DNA from: Arenicola marina
Lineage: Eukaryota; Annelida; Polychaeta; Arenicolidae
Assembly (NCBI GenBank): GCA_964019135.1
Contig: OZ025263.1
Coordinates: 38,046,133 to 38,110,132 of the forward strand
Direction of reading: 5' to 3'
DNA length: 64,000 nucleotides
Numbering within the stretch: position 1 is the stretch's first letter; the number at the start of each line of letters is the position of its first letter. Position numbers and translations under genes: made by a program. The notes under the pieces are model-generated. The model was not told where the DNA came from, made no database searches, and saw only the letters and a program-made list of their open reading frames with translations. Below, piece after piece: positions 22,564 to 36,992 of the stretch.

Positions 22564-25500
22564 TAACCTGGCACTCCCATCCGTACCCCTTCTCCTCTCA
22601 TCTCCTTCCCCATTGCCCCCTAACCTGGTACTCCCATCCGTACCCCTTCTCCTCTCATCTCCTTCCCCATTGCCCCCTAACCTGGCACTCCCATCCGTAC
22701 CCCTTCTCCTCTCATCTCCTTCCCCATTGCCCCCTAACCTGGCACTCCCATCCGTACCCCTTCTCCTCTCATCTCCTTCCCCATTGCCCCCTAACCTGGC
22801 ACTCCCATCCGTACCCCTTCTCCTCTCATCTCCTTCCCCATTGCCCCCTAACCTGGCACTCCCATCCGTACCCCTTCTCCTCTCACCTCCTTCCCCATTG
22901 CCCCCTAACCTGGCGCTCTCATCCGTACCCCTTCTCCTCTCATCTCCTTCCCCATTGCCCCTAGCGTGGCACTCCCATCCGTACCCCTTCTCCTCTCATC
23001 TCCTTCCCCATTGCCCCCTAACCTGGCACTCCCATCCGTACCCCTTCTCCTCTCATCTCCTTCCCCATTGCCCCCTAACCTGTCACTCCCATCCGTACCC
23101 CTTCTCCTCTCATCTCCTTCCACATTGCCCCCTAACCTGTCACCCCATCCGTACCCCTTCTCCTCTCATCTCCTTCCCCATTGCCCCCTAACCTGTCACT
23201 CCCATCCGTACCCCTTCTCCTCTCATCTCCTTCCCCATTGCCCCCTAACCTGGCACTCCCATCCGTACCCCATTCTCCTCTCATCTCCTTCCCCATTGTC
23301 TCCTAACCCGGCACTCCCATCCGTACCACTTCTCCTCTCATCTCCTCCCCCATTGCCCCCTAACCTGGCACACCCATCCGTACCCCTTCTCCTCTCATCT
23401 CCTTCCCCATTTCCACCTAACCTGGCACTCCCATCCGTACCCCGTCTGCTCTCATCTCCTTCCCCATTGCCCAATAAACCTGGCACTCCCATCCGTACCC
23501 CTTCTCCTCTCATCTCCTTCACCATTGCTCCCTAACCTGGCACTCCCATCCGTACCCCTTCTCCTCTCATCTCCTTCCCCATTGCCCCCTAGCCTGGCAC
23601 TCCCATCCGTACCCCTATTCCTCTCATCCCCTTCTCCATTGCCCCCTAACCTGGCACTCCCATCCGTACCCCTCCTCCCCTCATCTCCTTGCCCATTGCC
23701 CCCCAACCTGGCGCTCCCATCCGTACCCCTTCTCCCCTCATCTCCTTCCCCATTGCCCCCTAACCTGTCACTCCCATCCGTACCCCTTCTCCCCTCATGT
23801 CCTTACCCACTTCTCCTTAACCTGTTACCCCCATCCGTACCCCTTCTCCTCTCATCTCCTCCCCCATTGCCCCCTAACCTAGCACACCCATCCGTACCCC
23901 TTCTCCTCTCATCTCCTTCCCCATTTCCCCCTAACCTGGCACTCCCATCCGTACCCCTTCTCTTCTCATCTCCTTCCCCATTGCACCCCTAACCTGGCAC
24001 TCCCATCCGTATTCCTTCTCCTCTCATCTCCTTCCCCATTGCCCTCTAACCTGTCACTCCCATCCGTATCCCTTCTCCTCTCATCTCCTTACCCATTGCC
24101 CCCTAACCTGTCACTCCCATCCGTACCCCTTCTCATCTCATCTCCTTCCCCATTGCCCCCTAACCTGTCACTCCCATCGGTACCCCTTCTCCCCTCATGT
24201 CCTTACCTATTTGCCCCTAACCTGGTACTCCCATCCGTACCCCTTCTCCTCTCATCTCCTTTCCCATTGCCCCCTAACCTGGCACTCCCATCCGTACCCC
24301 TTCTCCTCTCATCTCCTTCCCCATTGCCCCCTAACCTGGCACTCCCATCCGTACCCTTTCTCGTCTCATCTCCTTCCCCATTGCCCCCTAACCTGGCACT
24401 CCCATCCGTACCCCTTCTCCTCTCATCTCCTTCCCCATTGCCCCCTAACCTGGTACTCCCATCCGTACCCCTTCTCCTCTCATCTCCTTCCCCATTGCCC
24501 CCTAACCTGGCACTCCCATCCGTACCCCTTCTCCTCTCATCTCCTTCCCCATTGCCCCCTAACCTGGCACTCCCATCCGTATCCCTTCTCCTCTCATCTC
24601 CTTACCCATTGCCCCCTAACCTGTCACTCCCATCCGTACTCCTTCTCATCTCATCTCCTTCCCCATTGCCCCCTAACCTGTCACTCCCATCGGTACCCCT
24701 TCTCCTCTCATCTCCTTACCCATTGCCCCCTAACCTGTCACTCCCATCCGTACCCCTTCTCCTCTCATCTCCTTCCCCATTGCCCACTAACCTGTCACTC
24801 CCATCCGTACCTCTTCTCCCCTCATGTCCTTACCTATTTGCCCCTAACCTGGTACTCCCATCCGGACCCCTTCTCCTCTCATCTCCTTCCCCATTGCCCC
24901 CTAACCTGGCACTCCCATCCGTACCCTTTCTCGTCTCATCTCCTTCCCCATTGCCCCCTAACCTGTCACTCCCATCCGTACCCCTTCTCCTCTCATCTCC
25001 TTCCCCATTGCCCCCTAACCTGTCACTCCCATCCGTACCCCTTCTCCTCTCATCTCCTTCCCCATTGCCCCCTAACCTGACACTCCCATCCGTACCCCTT
25101 CTCCTCTCATCTCCTTCCCCATTGCCCCCTAACCTGTCACTCCATCCGTACCCCTTCTCCTCTCATCTCCTTCCACATTGCCCCCTAACCTGTCACTCCC
25201 ATCCGTACCCCTTCTCCTCTCATCTCCTTCCCCATTGCCCCCTAACCTGTCACTCCCATCCGTACCCCTTCTCCCCTCATCTCCTTCCCCATTGCCCCCT
25301 AACCTGTCACTCCCATCCGTACCCCTTCTCCTCCCATCTCCTGCCCCATTGCCCACTAACCTGTCACTCCCATCCGTACCCCTTCTCCTCTCATCTCCTT
25401 CCCCATTGCCCCCTAACCTGGCACTCCCATCCGTACCCCTTCTCCTCTCATCTCCTTCCACATTGCCCCCTAACCTGGCACTCCCATCCGTACCCCTTCT

Positions 25501-28500
25501 CCTCTCATCTCCTTCCCCATTTCCCCCTAACCTGGCACTCCCATCCGTACCCCTTCTCCTCTCATCTCCTTCCCCATTGCCCAATAAACCTGGCACTCCC
25601 ATCCGTACCCCTTCTCCTCTCATCTCCTTCACCATTGCTCCCTAACCTGGCACTCCCATCCGTACCCCTTCTCCTCTCATCTCCTTCCCCATTGCCCCCT
25701 AGCCTGACACTCCCATCCGTACCCCTTCTCCTCTCATCTCCTTCCCCATTACCCCCTAACCTGTCACTCCATCCGTACCCCTTCTCCTCTCATCTCCTTC
25801 CACATTGCCCCCTAACCTGGCACTCCCATCCGTACCCCTTCTCCTCTCATCTCCTTCCCCATTGCCCCCTAACCTGTCACTCCCATCCGTACCCCTTCTC
25901 CCCTCATCTCCTTCCCCATTGCCCCCTAACCTGTCACTCCCATCCGTACCCCTTCTCCTCCCATCTCCTGCCCCATTGCCCACTAACCTGTCACTCCCAT
26001 CCGTACCCCTTCTCCTCTCATCTCCTTCCCCATTGCCCAATAAACCTGGCACTCCCATCCGTACCCCTTCTCTCCTCATCTCCTTCCCCATTACCCCCTA
26101 ACCTGTCACTCCCATCCGTACCCCTTCTCCCCTCATCTCCTTCCCCATTGCCCCCTAACCTGGCACTCCCATCCGTACCCCTTCTCCCCTCATGTCCTTA
26201 CCCACTTCCCCTTAACCTGTTACTCCCATCCGTACCCCTTCTCCTCTCATCTCCTCCCCCATTGCCCCCTAACCTGGCACACCCATCCGTACCCCTTCTC
26301 CTCTCATCTCCTTCCCCATTTCCACCTAACCTGGCACTCCCATCCGTACCCCGTCTGCTCTCATCTCCTTCCCCATTGCCCAATAAACCTGGCACTCCCA
26401 TCCGTACCCCTTCTCCTCTCATCTCCTTCACCATTGCTCCCTAACCTGGCACTCCCATCCGTACCCCTTCTCCTCTCATCTCCTTCCCCATTGCCCCCTA
26501 GCCTGGCACTCCCATCCGTACCCCTATTCCTCTCATCCCCTTCTCCATTGCCCCCTAACCTGGCACTCCCATCCGTACCCCTCCTCCCCTCATCTCCTTG
26601 CCCATTGCCCCCCAACCTGGCGCTCCCATCCGTACCCCTTCTCCCCTCATCTCCTTCCCCATTGCCCCCTAACCTGTCACTCCCATCCGTACCCCTTCTC
26701 CCCTCATGTCCTTACCCACTTCTCCTTAACCTGTTACCCCCATCCGTACCCCTTCTCCTCTCATCTCCTCCCCCATTGCCCCCTAACCTAGCACACCCAT
26801 CCGTACCCCTTCTCCTCTCATCTCCTTCCCCATTTCCCCCTAACCTGGCACTCCCATCCGTACCCCTTCTCTTCTCATCTCCTTCCCCATTGCACCCCTA
26901 ACCTGGCACTCCCATCCGTATTCCTTCTCCTCTCATCTCCTTCCCCATTGCCCTCTAACCTGTCACTCCCATCCGTATCCCTTCTCCTCTCATCTCCTTA
27001 CCCATTGCCCCCTAACCTGTCACTCCCATCCGTACCCCTTCTCATCTCATCTCCTTCCCCATTGCCCCCTAACCTGTCACTCCCATCGGTACCCCTTCTC
27101 CCCTCATGTCCTTACCTATTTGCCCCTAACCTGGTACTCCCATCCGTACCCCTTCTCCTCTCATCTCCTTTCCCATTGCCCCCTAACCTGGCACTCCCAT
27201 CCGTACCCCTTCTCCTCTCATCTCCTTCCCCATTGCCCCCTAACCTGGCACTCCCATCCGTACCCTTTCTCGTCTCATCTCCTTCCCCATTGCCCCCTAA
27301 CCTGGCACTCCCATCCGTACCCCTTCTCCTCTCATCTCCTTCCCCATTGCCCCCTAACCTGGTACTCCCATCCGTACCCCTTCTCCTCTCATCTCCTTCC
27401 CCATTGCCCCCTAACCTGGCACTCCCATCCGTACCCCTTCTCCTCTCATCTCCTTCCCCATTGCCCCCTAACCTGGCACTCCCATCCGTACCCCTTCTCC
27501 TCTCATCTCCTTCCCCATTGCCCCCTAACCTGGCACTCCCATCCGTACCCCTTCTCCTCTCATCTCCTTCCCCATTGCCCCCTAACCTGGCACTCCCATC
27601 CGTACCCCTTCTCCTCTCACCTCCTTCCCCATTGCCCCCTAACCTGGCGCTCTCATCCGTACCCCTTCTCCTCTCATCTCCTTCCCCATTGCCCCTAGCG
27701 TGGCACTCCCATCCGTACCCCTTCTCCTCTCATCTCCTTCCCCATTGCCCCCTAACCTGGCACTCCCATCCGTACCCCTTCTCCTCTCATCTCCTTCCCC
27801 ATTGCCCCCTAACCTGTCACTCCCATCCGTACCCCTTCTCCTCTCATCTCCTTCCACATTGCCCCCTAACCTGTCACCCCATCCGTACCCCTTCTCCTCT
27901 CATCTCCTTCCCCATTGCCCCCTAACCTGTCACTCCCATCCGTACCCCTTCTCCTCTCATCTCCTTCCCCATTGCCCCCTAACCTGGCACTCCCATCCGT
28001 ACCCCATTCTCCTCTCATCTCCTTCCCCATTGTCTCCTAACCCGGCACTCCCATCCGTACCACTTCTCCTCTCATCTCCTCCCCCATTGCCCCCTAACCT
28101 GGCACACCCATCCGTACCCCTTCTCCTCTCATCTCCTTCCCCATTTCCACCTAACCTGGCACTCCCATCCGTACCCCGTCTGCTCTCATCTCCTTCCCCA
28201 TTGCCCAATAAACCTGGCACTCCCATCCGTACCCCTTCTCCTCTCATCTCCTTCACCATTGCTCCCTAACCTGGCACTCCCATCCGTACCCCTTCTCCTC
28301 TCATCTCCTTCCCCATTGCCCCCTAGCCTGGCACTCCCATCCGTACCCCTATTCCTCTCATCCCCTTCTCCATTGCCCCCTAACCTGGCACTCCCATCCG
28401 TACCCCTCCTCCCCTCATCTCCTTGCCCATTGCCCCCCAACCTGGCGCTCCCATCCGTACCCCTTCTCCCCTCATCTCCTTCCCCATTGCCCCCTAACCT

Positions 28501-29302
28501 GTCACTCCCATCCGTACCCCTTCTCCCCTCATGTCCTTACCCACTTCTCCTTAACCTGTTACCCCCATCCGTACCCCTTCTCCTCTCATCTCCTCCCCCA
28601 TTGCCCCCTAACCTAGCACACCCATCCGTACCCCTTCTCCTCTCATCTCCTTCCCCATTTCCCCCTAACCTGGCACTCCCATCCGTACCCCTTCTCTTCT
28701 CATCTCCTTCCCCATTGCACCCCTAACCTGGCACTCCCATCCGTATTCCTTCTCCTCTCATCTCCTTCCCCATTGCCCTCTAACCTGTCACTCCCATCCG
28801 TATCCCTTCTCCTCTCATCTCCTTACCCATTGCCCCCTAACCTGTCACTCCCATCCGTACCCCTTCTCATCTCATCTCCTTCCCCATTGCCCCCTAACCT
28901 GTCACTCCCATCGGTACCCCTTCTCCCCTCATGTCCTTACCTATTTGCCCCTAACCTGGTACTCCCATCCGTACCCCTTCTCCTCTCATCTCCTTTCCCA
29001 TTGCCCCCTAACCTGGCACTCCCATCCGTACCCCTTCTCCTCTCATCTCCTTCCCCATTGCCCCCTAACCTGGCACTCCCATCCGTACCCTTTCTCGTCT
29101 CATCTCCTTCCCCATTGCCCCCTAACCTGGCACTCCCATCCGTACCCCTTCTCCTCTCATCTCCTTCCCCATTGCCCCCTAACCTGGTACTCCCATCCGT
29201 ACCCCTTCTCCTCTCATCTCCTTCCCCATTGCCCCCTAACCTGGCACTCCCATCCGTACCCCTTCTCCTCTCATCTCCTTCCCCATTGCCCCCTAACCTG
29301 GC
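19835..29302. repeat. Tandem 4,734-bp higher-order repeat (two copies)
   Basis: Copies at about 19835-24568 and 24569-29302 abut with constant offset 4,734 (83 units plus 3 bp). All rare units followed agree: the AATAAA-bearing units at 20849, 21305, 21648 and 23473 recur at 25583, 26039, 26382 and 28207. I noticed no difference between the copies, so they are extremely young, or one may be an assembly duplication. Nested inside each is a further repeat with offset 1,825 (about 21500-22743 and 23325-24568 in copy 1). Confidence 0.88.
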
Positions 29303-32300
29303 ACTCCCATCCGTACCCCTTCTCCTCTCATCTCCTTCCCCATTGCCCCCTAACCTGGCACTCCCATCCGTACCCCTTCTCCTCTCATCTCCTTCCCCAT
29401 TGCCCCCTAACCTGGCACTCCCATCCGTACCCCTTCTCCTCTCACCTCCTTCCCCATTGCCCCCTAACCTGGCGCTCTCATCCGTACCCCTTCTCCTCTC
29501 ATCTCCTTCCCCATTGCCCCTAGCGTGGCACTCCCATCCGTACCCCTTCTCCCCTCATCTCCTTCCCCATTGCCCCCTAACCTGGCACTCCCATCCGTAC
29601 CCCTTCTCCTCTCATCTCCTTCCCCATTGCCTCCTAACCTGTCACTCCCATCCGTACCCCTTCTCCTCTCATCTCCTTCCACATTGCCCCCTAACCTGTC
29701 ACCCCATCCGTACCCCTTCTCCTCTCATCTCCTTCCCCATTGCCCCCTAACCTGTCACTCCCATCCGTACCCCTTCTCCTCTCATCTCCTTCCCCATTGC
29801 CCCCTAACCTGGCACTCCCATCCGTACCCCATTCTCCTCTCATCTCCTTCCCCATTGTCTCCTAACCCGGCACTCCCATCCGTACCACTTCTCCTCTCAT
29901 CTCCTTCCCCATTTCCCCCTAACCTGGCACTCCCATCCGTAGCCCTTCGCCTTTCATCCACTTCCCAATTGCCCCCTAACCTGGCACTCCCATCCGTACC
30001 CCTTCTCCTCTCATCTCCTTCCCCATTGCCCCCTAACCTGTCACTCCCATCCGTACCCCTTCTGCTCTCATCTCCTTCCCCATTGCCCCCTAATCTGGCA
30101 CTCCCATGCGCACCCTTCTCCTCCCATCTCCTTCCCCATTGCCCCTTAACTTGTCACTCCCATCCGTACCCCTTCGCCTCTCATCTCCGTCCCCATTTTC
30201 CCCTAACCTGGCACTCCCATCCGTACCCCTTCTCTTCTCATCTTCTTCCCCATTGCCCCCTAACCTGTCACTCCCATCCGTACCATTTTTCCTCTCATCT
30301 CCTTCCCCATTGCCCCCTAACCTGGCACTCCCAACCGTACCCCTTCTCCTCTCATCTCCTTCCCCATTTTCCCCCTAACCTGGCACTCCCATCTGTACCC
30401 CTTCTCCTCTCATCTCCTTCCCCGTTGCCCCTAACCTGTCACTCCCATCCGTACCCCTTCTCCTCTCATCTCCTTCCCCATTGCCCCCTAACCTGGCACT
30501 CCCATCCGTACCCCTTCTCCTCTCATCTCCTTCCCCATTGCCCCCTAACCTGTCACTCCCATCCGTACCCCTTCTCCCCTCATCTCCTTCCCCATTGCCC
30601 CCTAACCTGTCACTCCCATCCGTACCCCTTCTCCCCTCATCTCTTTCCCCATTTTCCCCTAACCTGGTACTCCCATCCGTACCCCTTCTCATCTCATCTC
30701 CTTCCCCATTGCCCCCTAACTTGGCACTCCCATCCGTACCCCTTCGCCTCTCATCCACTTCCCCATTGCCCCCTAACCTGGCACTCCCATCCGTACCCCT
30801 TCTCCTCTCATCTCCTTCCCCATTTTCCCCTAACCTGGCACTCCCATCCGTACCCCTTCTCCTCTCATCTCCTTCCCCATTGCCCCCTAATCTGGCACTC
30901 CCCTCCGTACCCCTTCTCCTCTCATCTCCTTCCCCATTGCCCCCTAACCTGGCACTCCCATCCGTACCCCTTCCCCTCTCATCTCCTTCCCCATTGCCCC
31001 CTAACCTGGCACTCCCATGCGTACCCCTTCTCTTGTCATCTCCTTCCCCATTTCCCCCTAACCTGGCACTCCCATCCGTACCCCTTCTCCCCTCATCTCC
31101 TTCCCCATTGCCCCCTAATCTGGCACTCCCATCCGTACCCCTTTTCCTGTCATCTCCTTCCCCATTTCCCCCTAACCTGGCACTCCCATCCAGACCCCTT
31201 CTTCCCTCATCTCCTTCCCCATTGCCCCCTAACCTGGCACTCCCATCCGTACCGATTCTCCCCTCATCTCCTTCCCCATTATCCCCTAACCTGGCACTCC
31301 CATCCGTAACCCTTTTCCTCTCATCCCTCCCCCATTGCCCCCTAACCTGGCACTCCCATCCGTACCCCTTCTCCTCTCATCTCCTTCCCCATTGCCCCCT
31401 AACCTGGCACTCCCATCCGTACCCCTTCTCCTCTCATCTCCTTCCCCATTGCCCCCTAACCTGGCACTCCCATCCGTACCCCTTCTCCTCTCATCTCCTT
31501 CCCCATTGCCCCCTAACCTGGCACTCCCATCCGTACCCCTTCTCCTCTCATCTCCTTCCCCATTGCCCCCTAACCTGGCACTCCCATCCGTACCCCTTCT
31601 CCTCTCATCTCCTTCCCCATTGCCCCCTAACCTGGCACTCCCATCCGTACCCCTTCTCCTCTCACCTCCTTCCCCATTGCCCCCTAACCTGGCGCTCTCA
31701 TCCGTACCCCTTCTCCTCTCATCTCCTTCCCCATTGCCCCTAGCGTGGCACTCCCATCCGTACCCCTTCTCCCCTCATCTCCTTCCCCATTGCCCCCTAA
31801 CCTGGCACTCCCATCCGTACCCCTTCTCCTCTCATCTCCTTCCCCATTGCCCCCTAACCTGTCACTCCCATCCGTACCCCTTCTCCTCTCATCTCCTTCC
31901 ACATTGCCCCCTAACCTGTCACCCCATCCGTACCCCTTCTCCTCTCATCTCCTTCCCCATTGCCCCCTAACCTGTCACTCCCATCCGTACCCCTTCTCCT
32001 CTCATCTCCTTCCCCATTGCCCCCTAACCTGGCACTCCCATCCGTACCCCATTCTCCTCTCATCTCCTTCCCCATTGTCTCCTAACCCGGCACTCCCATC
32101 CGTACCACTTCTCCTCTCATCTCCTTCCCCATTTCCCCCTAACCTGGCACTCCCATCCGTAGCCCTTCGCCTCTCATCCACTTCCCAATTGCCCCCTAAC
32201 CTGGCACTCCCATCCGTACCCCTTCTCCTCTCATCTCCTTCCCCATTGCCCCCTAACCTGTCACTCCCATCCGTACCCCTTCTGCTCTCATCTCCTTCCC

Positions 32301-35300
32301 CATTGCCCCCTAATCTGGCACTCCCATGCGCACCCTTCTCCTCCCATCTCCTTCCCCATTGCCCCTTAACTTGTCACTCCCATCCGTACCCCTTCGCCTC
32401 TCATCTCCGTCCCCATTTTCCCCTAACCTGGCACTCCCATCCGTACCCCTTCTCTTCTCATCTTCTTCCCCATTGCCCCCTAACCTGTCACTCCCATCCG
32501 TACCATTTTTCCTCTCATCTCCTTCCCCATTGCCCCCTAACCTGGCACTCCCAACCGTACCCCTTCTCCTCTCATCTCCTTCCCCATTTTCCCCCTAACC
32601 TGGCACTCCCATCTGTACCCCTTCTCCTCTCATCTCCTTCCCCGTTGCCCCTAACCTGTCACTCCCATCCGTACCCCTTCTCCTCTCATCTCCTTCCCCA
32701 TTGCCCCCTAACCTGGCACTCCCATCCGTACCCCTTCTCCTCTCATCTCCTTCCCCATTGCCCCCTAACCTGTCACTCCCATCCGTACCCCTTCTCCCCT
32801 CATCTCCTTCCCCATTGCCCCCTAACCTGTCACTCCCATCCGTACCCCTTCTCCCCTCATCTCTTTCCCCATTTTCCCCTAACCTGGTACTCCCATCCGT
32901 ACCCCTTCTCATCTCATCTCCTTCCCCATTGCCCCCTAACTTGGCACTCCCATCCGTACCCCTTCTCCTCTCATCTCCTTCCCCATTGCATCCAAACCTG
33001 GCACTTCCATCCGTACCCCTTCTCCTCTCATCTCCTTCCCCATTGCCCCCTAACCTGGAACTCCCATCCGTACCCCTTTTCCTCTCATCTTATTCCCCAT
33101 TACCCCCTAACCTGGCACTCCCATCCGTACCTCTTCTCCTCTCATCTCCTTCCCCATTGCCCCCTAACTTGGCACTCCCATCCGTACCCCTTCTCCTCTC
33201 ATCTCTTTCCCCATTGCCCCTTAACCTGGCACTCCCATCCGTACCCCTTCTCCTCTCACCTCCCTCCCCATTGCCCCCTAACCTGGCGCTCCCATCCGTA
33301 CCCCTTCTCCTCTCATCTCCTTCCCCATTGCCCCCTAGCCTGGCACTCCCATCCGTACCCCTATTCCTCTCATCCCCTTCTCCATTGCCCCCTAACCTGG
33401 CACTCCCATCCGTACCCCTCCTCCCCTCATCTCCTTGCCCATTGCCCCCCAACCTGGCGCTCCCATCCGTACCCCTTCTCCCCTCATCTCCTTCCCCATT
33501 GCCCCCTAACCTGTCACTCCCATCCGTACCCCTTCTCCCCTCATGTCCTTACCCACTTCCCCTTAACCTGTTACTCCCATCCGTACCCCTTCTCCTCTCA
33601 TCTCCTCCCCCATTGCCCCCTAACCTGGCACACCCATCCGTACCCCTTCTCCTCTCATCTCCTTCCCCATTTCCACCTAACCTGGCACTCCCATCCGTAC
33701 CCCTTCTCTTCTCATCTCCTTCCCCATTGCACCCCTAACCTGGCACTCCCATCCGTACTCCTTCTCCTCTCATCTCCTTCCCCATTGCCCTCTAACCTGT
33801 CACTCCCATCCGTATCCCTTCTCCTCTCATCTCCTTACCCATTGCCCCCTAACCTGTCACTCCCATCCGTACTCCTTCTCATCTCATCTCCTTCCCCATT
33901 GCCCCCTAACCTGTCACTCCCATCGGTACCCCTTCTCCTCTCATCTCCTTACCCATTGCCCCCTAACCTGTCACTCCCATCCGTACCCCTTCTCCTCTCA
34001 TCTCCTTCCCCATTGCCCACTAACCTGTCACTCCCATCCGTACCTCTTCTCCCCTCATGTCCTTACCTATTTGCCCCTAACCTGGTACTCCCATCCGGAC
34101 CCCTTCTCCTCTCATCTCCTTCCCCATTGCCCCCTAACCTGGCACTCCCATCCGTACCCTTTCTCGTCTCATCTCCTTCCCCATTGCCCCCTAACCTGTC
34201 ACTCCCATCCGTACCCCTTCTCCTCTCATCTCCTTCCCCATTGCCCCCTAACCTGTCACTCCCATCCGTACCCCTTCTCCTCTCATCTCCTTCCCCATTG
34301 CCCCCTAACCTGACACTCCCATCCGTACCCCTTCTCCTCTCATCTCCTTCCCCATTGCCCCCTAACCTGTCACTCCATCCGTACCCCTTCTCCTCTCATC
34401 TCCTTCCACATTGCCCCCTAACCTGTCACTCCCATCCGTACCCCTTCTCCTCTCATCTCCTTCCCCATTGCCCCCTAACCTGTCACTCCCATCCGTACCC
34501 CTTCTCCCCTCATCTCCTTCCCCATTGCCCCCTAACCTGTCACTCCCATCCGTACCCCTTCTCCTCCCATCTCCTGCCCCATTGCCCACTAACCTGTCAC
34601 TCCCATCCGTACCCCTTCTCCTCTCATCTCCTTCCCCATTGCCCCCTAACCTGGCACTCCCATCCGTACCCCTTCTCCTCTCATCTCCTTCCACATTGCC
34701 CCCTAACCTGGCACTCCCATCCGTACCCCTTCTCCTCTCATCTCCTTCCCCATTTCCCCCTAACCTGGCACTCCCATCCGTACCCCTTCTCCTCTCATCT
34801 CCTTCCCCATTGCCCAATAAACCTGGCACTCCCATCCGTACCCCTTCTCCTCTCATCTCCTTCACCATTGCTCCCTAACCTGGCACTCCCATCCGTACCC
34901 CTTCTCCTCTCATCTCCTTCCCCATTGCCCCCTAGCCTGACACTCCCATCCGTACCCCTTCTCCTCTCATCTCCTTCCCCATTACCCCCTAACCTGTCAC
35001 TCCATCCGTACCCCTTCTCCTCTCATCTCCTTCCACATTGCCCCCTAACCTGGCACTCCCATCCGTACCCCTTCTCCTCTCATCTCCTTCCCCATTGCCC
35101 CCTAACCTGTCACTCCCATCCGTACCCCTTCTCCCCTCATCTCCTTCCCCATTGCCCCCTAACCTGTCACTCCCATCCGTACCCCTTCTCCTCCCATCTC
35201 CTGCCCCATTGCCCACTAACCTGTCACTCCCATCCGTACCCCTTCTCCTCTCATCTCCTTCCCCATTGCCCAATAAACCTGGCACTCCCATCCGTACCCC

Positions 35301-36530
35301 TTCTCTCCTCATCTCCTTCCCCATTACCCCCTAACCTGTCACTCCCATCCGTACCCCTTCTCCCCTCATCTCCTTCCCCATTGCCCCCTAACCTGGCACT
35401 CCCATCCGTACCCCTTCTCCCCTCATGTCCTTACCCACTTCCCCTTAACCTGTTACTCCCATCCGTACCCCTTCTCCTCTCATCTCCTCCCCCATTGCCC
35501 CCTAACCTGGCACACCCATCCGTACCCCTTCTCCTCTCATCTCCTTCCCCATTTCCACCTAACCTGGCACTCCCATCCGTACCCCTTCTGCTCTCATCTC
35601 CTTCCCCATTGCCCAATAAACCTGGCACTCCCATCCGTACCCCTTCTCCTCTCATCTCCTTCACCATTGCTCCCTAACCTGGCACTCCCATCCGTACCCC
35701 TTCTCCTCTCATCTCCTTCCCCATTGCCCCCTAGCCTGGCACTCCCATCCGTACCCCTATTCCTCTCATCCCCTTCTCCATTGCCCCCTAACCTGGCACT
35801 CCCATCCGTACCCCTCCTCCCCTCATCTCCTTGCCCATTGCCCCCCAACCTGGCGCTCCCATCCGTACCCCTTCTCCCCTCATCTCCTTCCCCATTGCCC
35901 CCTAACCTGTCACTCCCATCCGTACCCCTTCTCCCCTCATGTCCTTACCCACTTCTCCTTAACCTGTTACCCCCATCCGTACCCCTTCTCCTCTCATCTC
36001 CTCCCCCATTGCCCCCTAACCTAGCACACCCATCCGTACCCCTTCTCCTCTCATCTCCTTCCCCATTTCCCCCTAACCTGGCACTCCCATCCGTACCCCT
36101 TCTCTTCTCATCTCCTTCCCCATTGCACCCCTAACCTGGCACTCCCATCCGTATTCCTTCTCCTCTCATCTCCTTCCCCATTGCCCTCTAACCTGTCACT
36201 CCCATCCGTATCCCTTCTCCTCTCATCTCCTTACCCATTGCCCCCTAACCTGTCACTCCCATCCGTACCCCTTCTCATCTCATCTCCTTCCCCATTGCCC
36301 CCTAACCTGTCACTCCCATCGGTACCCCTTCTCCCCTCATGTCCTTACCTATTTGCCCCTAACCTGGTACTCCCATCCGTACCCCTTCTCCTCTCATCTC
36401 CTTTCCCATTGCCCCCTAACCTGGCACTCCCATCCGTACCCCTTCTCCTCTCATCTCCTTCCCCATTGCCCCCTAACCTGGCACTCCCATCCGTACCCTT
36501 TCTCGTCTCATCTCCTTCCCCATTGCCCCC
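29192..36530. repeat. Large duplicated block, copy 2 (partner 15225-22563)
   Basis: Second copy of the 7.3-kb block, offset 13,967 (245 units plus 2 bp). Differences seen include 29630 (CCTCC for CCCCC), the CCGTACC for CCGCACC change near 30223, and CCTTCTG for CCGTCTG near 35586. It carries its own 2,220-bp tandem pair (junction near 30740). Confidence 0.85.
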
Positions 36531-36992
36531 TAACCTGTCACTCCCATCCGTACCCCTTCCCCTCTCATCTCCTTCCCCATTGCCCCCTAACCTGTCACTC
36601 CCATCCGTACCCCTTCTCCTCTCATCTCCTTCCCCATTGCCCCCTAACCTGGCACTCCCATCCGTACCCCTTCTCCTCTCATCTCCTTCCCCATTACCCC
36701 CTAACCTGTCACTCCATCCGTACCCCTTCTCCTCTCATCTCCTTCCACATTGCCCCCTAACCTGGCATTCCCATCCGTACCCCTTCTCCTCTCATCTCCT
36801 TCCCCATTGCCCCCTAACCTGTCACTCCCATCCGTACCCCTTCTCCCCTCATCTCCTTCCCCATTGCCCCTTAACCTGTCACTCCCATCCGTACCCCTTC
36901 TCCTCCCATCTCCTGCCCCATTGCCCACTAACCTGTCACTCCCATCCGTACCCCTTTGTCCTCTCATCTCCTTCCCCATTGCCCCCTAACCT

